Origin: an uncultured Bacteroidales bacterium | GTDB taxonomy: Bacteria; Bacteroidota; Bacteroidia; Bacteroidales; UBA932 | Assembly: GCA_946616385.1 (NCBI GenBank) | Contig: CAMOIZ010000034.1 | Location: 1 to 10,388, forward strand | Direction of reading: 5' to 3' | DNA: 10,388 nt | In this document: positions 5,936 to 10,388 of the stretch, in pieces | Layout of the letters: every line of letters begins with the position of its first letter | How positions within the stretch are numbered: position 1 is the first letter of the stretch | Notes under the pieces: model-generated | Told to the model about the DNA's origin: nothing | Database searches by the model: none | The model's input: only the letters and a program-made list of their open reading frames with translations | Translations under genes and position numbers: made by a program

Positions 5936-6934
5936 ATGAAATCAATATTAGGAATAGGGAACGCCCTCACCGATATTCTGGCCATCCTGCCGGACGATAC
6001 TCTTCTCAAGGAATACCATCTGCCCCTCGGCAGCATGCAGCATGTCGACATGGAAACCGGAGACCGCATCTGGTCGGCCCTCAAGGAGATAGGCGTGAAG
6101 TACGTGCCAGGCGGATCAGCCGCGAACACCATTACATGCACATCGATTTTCGGCATGCCGTCGGGTTATATAGGCAAGATTGGCGACGACGAGCTCGGTC
6201 AGCTCTTCAAGAGCACCATGGAACAGTTCGGAGTAAGGACGACCATGCTTCACAGCGACAAGTCCTCGGGTCGCTGCATGGTATTCATTACCGGCGCGAA
6301 TGCCGAACGCACTTTTGCCGACTACATGGGTGCAGCCCTCGAGATGGGCCCCGACGACCTCAAGCCGGAATACTTCAAAGGCTACGATTATTTTCATATA
6401 GAAGGATATCTGGTTCAGAATCAGGATCTTATTGCAAAAGCGGTGCAGATGGCCAAAGCGGCAGGCTGCATAATTTCGATCGACATGGCGTCCTATAATG
6501 TGGTGGAGAGCAACAACGCTTTCCTGCACAACCTGATCGACAAATATGTCGACATAGTCTTCGCCAACGAATCGGAGTGCCGCGCATTCACCAAGGTCCA
6601 GGGCACGGTCGAAGGCATGCGCGAACTCGCAAAGCATTGCGAAACGGCGATCGTCAAGGTAGGAAAGGATGGCAGTTGGGTGAAGAAGGGCGAAGAAGAG
6701 TATTACATCCCGGCCTGGCCGGCCGAACCTGTCGACGGCACCGGAGCCGGAGATACCTACGCCGCCGGATTCCTGTATGCACATTCTCTTGGGATGCCTC
6801 TCAAGGTATGCGGAGAGATAGGATCGATCATCGCTGCCAAGGTAGTCGAGGTCGTGGGCACCAAGATCGATGTTCCCCGCTGGCGCGATGCCAAGAAAGA
6901 AATCAAGGAACTGATAGCCGCGAACAATGGCTAA
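5936..6934 (+). CDS. PfkB/ribokinase-family kinase, possibly adenosine kinase
   Basis: 332 residues, normal for the family. It should transfer a phosphate from ATP to a hydroxymethyl group of a sugar or nucleoside in the cytoplasm. Seen: N-terminal GIGNALTDILA (6-16) with Asp-13 likely contacting substrate, the GGSAANT motif (59-65), GKIGDDELG, and the C-terminal PfkB signature VDGTGAGDTYAAGF (266-279), with Asp-273 as the catalytic base and GAG as anion hole. Bacteroidota homologues are often annotated as adenosine kinase; substrate cannot be decided from sequence alone. The start is the ATG at 5936: the frame extends 28 codons further, but that part overlaps the divergent gene and its promoter and has no family similarity. 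The stop overlaps the start of the next gene by 8 bases (ATGGCTAA), suggesting one operon and translational coupling. Confidence 0.92.
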   Translation: MKSILGIGNALTDILAILPDDTLLKEYHLPLGSMQHVDMETGDRIWSALKEIGVKYVPGGSAANTITCTSIFGMPSGYIGKIGDDELGQLFKSTMEQFGVRTTMLHSDKSSGRCMVFITGANAERTFADYMGAALEMGPDDLKPEYFKGYDYFHIEGYLVQNQDLIAKAVQMAKAAGCIISIDMASYNVVESNNAFLHNLIDKYVDIVFANESECRAFTKVQGTVEGMRELAKHCETAIVKVGKDGSWVKKGEEEYYIPAWPAEPVDGTGAGDTYAAGFLYAHSLGMPLKVCGEIGSIIAAKVVEVVGTKIDVPRWRDAKKEIKELIAANNG

Positions 6935-7355
6935 TCTGCTGATAAACACCGCGCTGCGCTTTCTCGGAAGCAAGCAGCCCACTTCGCTGATGCGCATGAA
7001 AGACATCAGCCAGGTGAGCGTGCTCCTCGATTCCGATTCCGAGGATGTGCTTGGGGCGGCCGACATCATCAAGGAGTACTTCGCGGGGAAGGGAATACAG
7101 CTGGTATTCTATCCCGTGAGGTCGAAAAAACTGATTCGCGCGCACAAAGACACCCAGGTTCTGCTGTCGCTGGTTCCGCGGAACAGCTGGCACCTCGAAT
7201 ATGTCGTCAGACGCAGCCGAGCCCGCTTCAAGATCGGCCGGTTCCAGCTTCCCGGAAATGTGTTCGACCTTGTGGTTTCCGATCCGGAAGGTGAAAGCTA
7301 TCCCCAGGCCGAGGTCTTCGGCCGCATGATGGAATTGGTAGAGAATCTCAAATAG
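6927..7355 (+). CDS. Small conserved-looking protein of unknown function (DUF6913-like)
   Basis: 142 residues, no signal peptide and no membrane span, so probably cytoplasmic. The N-terminal helix region has basic residues (ALRFLGSKQPT), followed by a Rossmann-like pattern of strand and acidic helix (VSVLLDSDSEDVLGAADIIKEY... shortened here) and later FDLVVSDPEGE. I recall similar short proteins in Bacteroidota labelled DUF6913, but cannot verify this. Its ATG lies within the last codons of the kinase gene (8-base overlap), so it is almost certainly translated from the kinase mRNA. It ends overlapping the folD 3' end by 8 bases on the other strand. The close coupling hints at a link with the kinase, but no function can be given. 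Confidence 0.82.
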   Translation: MANLLINTALRFLGSKQPTSLMRMKDISQVSVLLDSDSEDVLGAADIIKEYFAGKGIQLVFYPVRSKKLIRAHKDTQVLLSLVPRNSWHLEYVVRRSRARFKIGRFQLPGNVFDLVVSDPEGESYPQAEVFGRMMELVENLK

Positions 7356-8223
7356 AATCCTGCCTGTTGATAAAGCAGTCGATGGTGTTCTCCATCAGCG
7401 AGCAGATTGTCATGGGACCCACTCCGCCCGGAACGGGGGTGATGACCGAGCACTTGGGTTCAACCGCATCGAAATCCACATCGCCGCACAACTTGCCGCT
7501 TTCGGGATCCCTGTTGATTCCGACGTCTATCACGACTGCACCCTCTTTTACCATATCGGCTTTGATGAATCTTGGCTGGCCTATGGCCACGACCAGGATG
7601 TCGGCTTCGCGAGTTATGCCGGCGAGATCGGCGGTGTGCGAGTGACAGATGGTCACCGTAGCATTCTCGTTGAGCAGAAGCTTCGACACGGGGAGTCCTA
7701 CTATGTTGCTGCGCCCCACTACGACCGCTCTCTTTCCTTCGATCACCGTGCCGGCGGCTTTCAGCAGGCGGATGATCCCGCGGGGAGTGCAAGGTACGCA
7801 GTATTGGGGATTGGTTTCAGGCTCGGTACGCCTGCGCCACAGGGCGGCAACGTTCTGCGGATGGAATCCGTCCACGTCTTTTTCGCGGGCGATGGCGGCA
7901 ATGATGCTGATTTCGTCGATATGGTCCGGAAGCGGCAGCTGAACGAGGATGCCGTCTACTCCCGGGTCGGAGTTCAGCCGGTCGATGCAGGCGAGAAGCT
8001 CCTCCTGAGTGGTTTCTGCCGGGAGATTTATAGTGCTGTTGCGTATTCCTATCTGCTCCGAAGCCCTGGCCTTGTTGTGCACGTATGTGACGCTCGCCGG
8101 ATCGTCGCCTACGAGAATCACTGCCAGATGCGGCACACGGCCGTATTTTGCAGGGAAATCCGCCACTTCGGCAGCCATCCCGGCCTTGAGTTTGTTGGAG
8201 AGATCTTTTCCGCTAAGAATCAT
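7348..8223 (-). CDS. folD: FolD, methylenetetrahydrofolate dehydrogenase / methenyltetrahydrofolate cyclohydrolase
   Basis: 291 residues, full length. The bifunctional enzyme interconverts 5,10-methylene-, 5,10-methenyl- and 10-formyl-tetrahydrofolate with NADP(+), supplying one-carbon units for purines and formyl-Met-tRNA. Substrate domain: YVHNK at 47-51 with Tyr-47 and catalytic Lys-51, GILVQLPLP at 91-99 with Gln-95, and Asp-118 in DVDGFHP. Cofactor domain: VVVGRSNIVGLPVSKLL and ATVTICHSHTADL. C-terminal folate loop: ITPVPGGVGPMTICSLMENT. The segment between the Asp-118 region and PCTPRG (ALWRRRTEPETNPQY) looks somewhat longer than in common FolDs. The ATG at 8223 matches the family start (ILSGKDLSNKLK). 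It follows the AraC gene on the same strand by 13 bases but has its own promoter box in that gap, only 4 bases before the ATG, so its mRNA should be leaderless. Confidence 0.97.
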   Translation of the reverse strand: MILSGKDLSNKLKAGMAAEVADFPAKYGRVPHLAVILVGDDPASVTYVHNKARASEQIGIRNSTINLPAETTQEELLACIDRLNSDPGVDGILVQLPLPDHIDEISIIAAIAREKDVDGFHPQNVAALWRRRTEPETNPQYCVPCTPRGIIRLLKAAGTVIEGKRAVVVGRSNIVGLPVSKLLLNENATVTICHSHTADLAGITREADILVVAIGQPRFIKADMVKEGAVVIDVGINRDPESGKLCGDVDFDAVEPKCSVITPVPGGVGPMTICSLMENTIDCFINRQDSI

Positions 8224-8227
8224 TCTG

Positions 8228-8235
8228 CAAATATA
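8228..8235 (-). promoter_or_regulatory. Candidate -7 box of folD
   Basis: TATATTTG on the minus strand, 4 bases before the folD ATG (8223) and 1 base after the TAG stop of the AraC gene (8237-8239). It is part of the 11-mer TATATTTGCAG, also found before the tRNA-Arg gene. Confidence 0.65.
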
Positions 8236-8236
8236 A

Positions 8237-9133
8237 CTATAATTTTCTTCCCTGCGTTTCGTTGCGGTAGGCCAGCGGGGTCTGCCCGGTAAGCCTGCGG
8301 AATACCGTGAAGAAGTAGTCAGTATTTTCGAATCCGAGCCGGTAGGCGATCTCCTTTATCTCTGCCGAGGAATTGGTGAGCAGTTCTTTCGAGCGGTCTA
8401 TCTTCATGTGAAGTATGTATCTCGCCGGCGAAAAGCCTGTATACTCCTTGAAGGTCCTGCGGAAAGAGGAATAGCTCACGCAGAGCTTGTCGGCCAGCGT
8501 CTTCGGGTCTATCGAAATGAGCTGGTCGTTCACCAGTATCTTCGCCTTCGCTATCATCCTGTCGGTATTGGTCTGGGCGAATGCCTGATTGCGGTTGTAG
8601 TAGTAAGTGTATCCGAGGATGGAACCCACGATGCCCGACAGAGCCTGCTGGAAGCCGGATTGCTGGTCTTCTGCAATGTCGATGGCACGTGAATAAAGGT
8701 CTGATATCTCATCGTGGAAAGAAACCTCCAGCACCGGCCGGTTCCGGCTGAAAAAGCCCTTCTGCACAAGATAGTCGGCCTGCGCGCCCTTGAAACCTAT
8801 CCAGTTCTCAGTCCATCCGGTTTCGGGGTCGGGATGGTAGTTGTGCCACTCGCCAGGGAAGAGCATCACGATCGAGCCCGAGTTCACCATCGTTTTCTTG
8901 TCCCTGCCCAGCGTCTCGCACGAAAATACGCCTTTTCCCGAAGTGATATACAACAGCTGATACTCGTTCAGCACCCTTCCCTTCTGGGGAGAGAACAAGT
9001 ATCTGGTGGGGTGGTTCGAAGGTGGGTACGGCGCTCCCGGGAGTATCTCCTGACGCCCTACCGAATTGACTGCCATCCCCCATTCCAGATCTACTGGATT
9101 CACTGCGAGGTATTTCAGATGAATTGAGGTCAT
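8237..9133 (-). CDS. AraC-family transcriptional regulator, candidate rhamnose regulator (RhaR-like)
   Basis: 298 residues. The N-terminal part (about 1-170) is an AraC-type cupin effector domain (EYQLLYITSGKGVFSCE, IVMLFPGEWHNYHPD, ENWIGFKG). The C-terminal 100 residues hold two helix-turn-helix motifs: TLADKLCVSYSSFRRTFKEY (about 212-231) and the AraC signature IKEIAYRLGF to TPLAYR (about 259-291). It should bind a small ligand and activate nearby promoters. The gene is divergent from rhaB with 81 bases between the starts. In Bacteroides thetaiotaomicron an AraC-type activator, RhaR, controls the rhamnose operon beginning with the kinase gene; by position this is the likely counterpart, with L-rhamnose or a derivative as ligand, but ligand specificity is inferred. 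The ATG at 9133 keeps the N-terminal LKYLAVNPVDLEWG, typical of Bacteroidota members. folD follows on the same strand but has its own promoter. Confidence 0.93.
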   Translation of the reverse strand: MTSIHLKYLAVNPVDLEWGMAVNSVGRQEILPGAPYPPSNHPTRYLFSPQKGRVLNEYQLLYITSGKGVFSCETLGRDKKTMVNSGSIVMLFPGEWHNYHPDPETGWTENWIGFKGAQADYLVQKGFFSRNRPVLEVSFHDEISDLYSRAIDIAEDQQSGFQQALSGIVGSILGYTYYYNRNQAFAQTNTDRMIAKAKILVNDQLISIDPKTLADKLCVSYSSFRRTFKEYTGFSPARYILHMKIDRSKELLTNSSAEIKEIAYRLGFENTDYFFTVFRRLTGQTPLAYRNETQGRKL

Positions 9134-9158
9134 TTTTCAAAGTTTTGTTGTCGCACTG

Positions 9159-9166
9159 CAAAGTTA
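9159..9166 (-). promoter_or_regulatory. Candidate -7 box of the AraC regulator gene
   Basis: TAACTTTG on the minus strand matches TAnnTTTG, 25 bases before the ATG at 9133. Confidence 0.6.
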
Positions 9167-9185
9167 AAAAACAAATTGGAATAGA

Positions 9186-9193
9186 TAACTTTG
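9186..9193 (+). promoter_or_regulatory. Candidate -7 box of rhaB
   Basis: TAACTTTG on the plus strand matches TAnnTTTG, 21 bases before the ATG at 9215. The upstream half of this promoter would cover the -7 box of the divergent regulator gene. Confidence 0.6.
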
Positions 9194-9214
9194 AAAACAA
9201 CATAATTGACAACT

Positions 9215-10388
9215 ATGACAACCGAACACAAATTTCTTGCTTTTGACCTTGGAGCCACCAGCGGCCGCGCCATAGTGGGCGGTTTCGAGGGCGAAGAATT
9301 CTCGATGGAAGAAATCTATCGTTTCCATAACGGGGTACAGGAGAAAGTCGGACGCTTCCATTGGAACACTGACGAACTTTTCGGACATCTGAAGGCAGGT
9401 CTCAAGAAGGCCGCAGATCTGGGCTACAAGATCGAGTCGATAGGTATCGATACCTGGGGAGTCGATTTCGGTGCCATAGGTGCTGACGGAACCCTGCTGG
9501 AGTGGCCCAGAGCCTATCGCGATCCTTATACTGAGGGCATCCCCGAGGAAGTTTTCGGCATCATTCCCCGCGAGGAACTCTACAAGGTGACGGGCATTCA
9601 GATCATGAATTTCAATACCATCTTCCAGCTCTATGCCCAGAAGAAGGCGGCTTATGAGCCTTTGCTCAAGGCACACAAGATACTGTTCATGCCCGACCTG
9701 CTGTCGTATCTGCTCACCGGAAAAATGGTGTGCGAATACACCGACGCTTCCACGTCCGGCATGATGAACCAGAACACAAGGCAGTTCGAGAAGCCTTTCC
9801 TGCAGCGTCTGGGCATCAATCCCGACATCCTTCCGGAGATAGTGCAGCCGGGAACAAAAGTTGGAGTTTTGAAGGCCGAGATAGCTGCCGAAACCGGCAT
9901 GGCACAGGTCCCCGTAATTGCTGTGGCCGGTCACGACACCGCATCTGCCATCGCCGCAGTGCCTGCAGCAAATCCTCATTTTGCATACCTGAGCAGCGGC
10001 ACATGGAGCCTTATGGGAATCGAATCGCCCAAACCTCTGATCTCCGACGAGACCTGCCGTCTCAATTTCACCAACGAAGGCGGAATCGAGGGCACCACCC
10101 GTTTCCTCAAGAACATCACCGGAATGTGGCTGCTTGAGCAGAGCCGTAAGGAATGGGCCAAGCAGGGCCGCACATACACATATCCCGACATCGAAGCCAT
10201 GGCCGTTTCGGCGGCGGCGTTCACTTCCACCATCGATCCCGATGATCCTTCCCTGGCCAATCCTGCAAATATGCCCGAGGCCATCTGTGCGCTTCTTCGC
10301 AAAGACGGCAAGAGCGTTCCCGAGAACGACGCCGAGATGATACGCTGCATCTACTGCAGCCTTGCCGCGAAGTACCACGAGGTGCTGG
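9215..10388 (+). CDS. rhaB: Rhamnulokinase RhaB (3' end outside window)
   Basis: 391 codons are open from ATG 9215 to the window edge; the family is about 470-490 residues, so roughly the last fifth is missing. The enzyme phosphorylates L-rhamnulose to L-rhamnulose 1-phosphate with ATP in the cytoplasm, the second step of L-rhamnose breakdown. It is an FGGY-type kinase: phosphate-1 loop FDLGATSGR (10-18), DTWGVDFG (79-86), the catalytic-base motif AGHDTASA (238-245) with Asp-241, SSGTWSLMG (260-268), and the rhamnulokinase-typical NEGG...RFLKNITGMWLLEQSR. The TSGR and TWSLMG forms separate it from xylulo- and glycerol kinases. It is divergent from an AraC regulator and is probably the first gene of a rhamnose operon, with isomerase, transporter or aldolase genes expected to the right of the window. 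Confidence 0.96.
   Translation, partial: MTTEHKFLAFDLGATSGRAIVGGFEGEEFSMEEIYRFHNGVQEKVGRFHWNTDELFGHLKAGLKKAADLGYKIESIGIDTWGVDFGAIGADGTLLEWPRAYRDPYTEGIPEEVFGIIPREELYKVTGIQIMNFNTIFQLYAQKKAAYEPLLKAHKILFMPDLLSYLLTGKMVCEYTDASTSGMMNQNTRQFEKPFLQRLGINPDILPEIVQPGTKVGVLKAEIAAETGMAQVPVIAVAGHDTASAIAAVPAANPHFAYLSSGTWSLMGIESPKPLISDETCRLNFTNEGGIEGTTRFLKNITGMWLLEQSRKEWAKQGRTYTYPDIEAMAVSAAAFTSTIDPDDPSLANPANMPEAICALLRKDGKSVPENDAEMIRCIYCSLAAKYHEVL

Larger units (their letters stand above)
9134..9214. promoter_or_regulatory. Divergent control region between the AraC regulator and rhaB
   Basis: This 81-base AT-rich gap holds both promoters back to back. The two -7 boxes form a perfect 8-bp inverted repeat (CAAAGTTA at 9159-9166, TAACTTTG at 9186-9193) with 19 bases between them. 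Neither has a visible -33 TTTG, which would fit dependence on an activator. A short direct repeat GACAAC (9208-9213 and 9217-9222) overlaps the rhaB start, and GTTGTC occurs at 9147-9152. These are weak operator candidates only. Confidence 0.55.

Noticed and set aside
6116..7072. A 318-codon minus-strand frame opposite the PfkB kinase
   Set aside because: It lies antisense to a kinase with all family motifs and spans the kinase/small-protein junction; composition looks like a shadow frame.
9164..10378. A long (404-codon) minus-strand frame opposite rhaB
   Set aside because: It is antisense to a clear rhamnulokinase, covers the promoter region, and its protein has no recognisable features; such frames are common in GC-rich coding DNA.
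1..10388. Search for a mobile element, phage genes, toxin-antitoxin, restriction or other defence system
   Set aside because: All gaps and coding regions are accounted for by housekeeping, metabolic or envelope genes; no transposase, integrase, inverted terminal repeats or defence domains are seen.

Overview
The window looks like a piece of chromosome from a Bacteroidales bacterium (Bacteroidota), probably a gut-type species of moderate to fairly high GC. The support is the repeated use of the Bacteroidota -7 promoter box TAnnTTTG before genes on both strands, no obvious Shine-Dalgarno sequences, an outer-membrane barrel and a lipoprotein of Bacteroidota type, and an AraC regulator divergent from rhamnulokinase. 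The exact genus cannot be read from the sequence.

Layout. 1-947: C-terminal part of an envelope protein with a Pro/Glu/Lys 17-residue repeat spacer followed by an outer-membrane beta-barrel, closed by a strong terminator (999-1032). 1063-2304: a lipoprotein of unknown function. 2288-2713 (minus): tsaE, needed for the tRNA t6A modification, divergent from comM (2743-4296), a YifB-family AAA+ ATPase. 4305-4781 (minus): a small membrane protein of the small multidrug export family, whose start codon lies 2 bases after a tRNA-Arg(TCT) gene (4784-4857, minus). 4876-5871 (minus): a flippase-like/UPF0104 membrane protein. 5936-6934 and 6927-7355 (plus): a PfkB-family sugar or nucleoside kinase translationally coupled to a small protein of unknown function. 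7348-8223 (minus): folD of one-carbon folate metabolism. 8237-9133 (minus): an AraC-type regulator. 9215 to the window end (plus): rhaB, rhamnulokinase, cut by the window edge.

The region is very compact. No gap between genes exceeds about 115 bases, three tail-to-tail pairs overlap or nearly touch, and several promoters sit 4-10 bases before the gene they serve. The last two genes form a recognisable unit: an AraC regulator facing a rhamnose kinase, probably the start of a rhamnose utilisation operon. The other genes are housekeeping or poorly characterised membrane functions without an evident shared pathway.

I found no mobile element, CRISPR array, phage gene or defence system, and no convincing new system. 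The points most worth a second look are the tRNA/mRNA junction at 4782-4783, the set of apparently leaderless promoters, the TonB-like repeat spacer fused to a barrel, and the back-to-back rha promoters.
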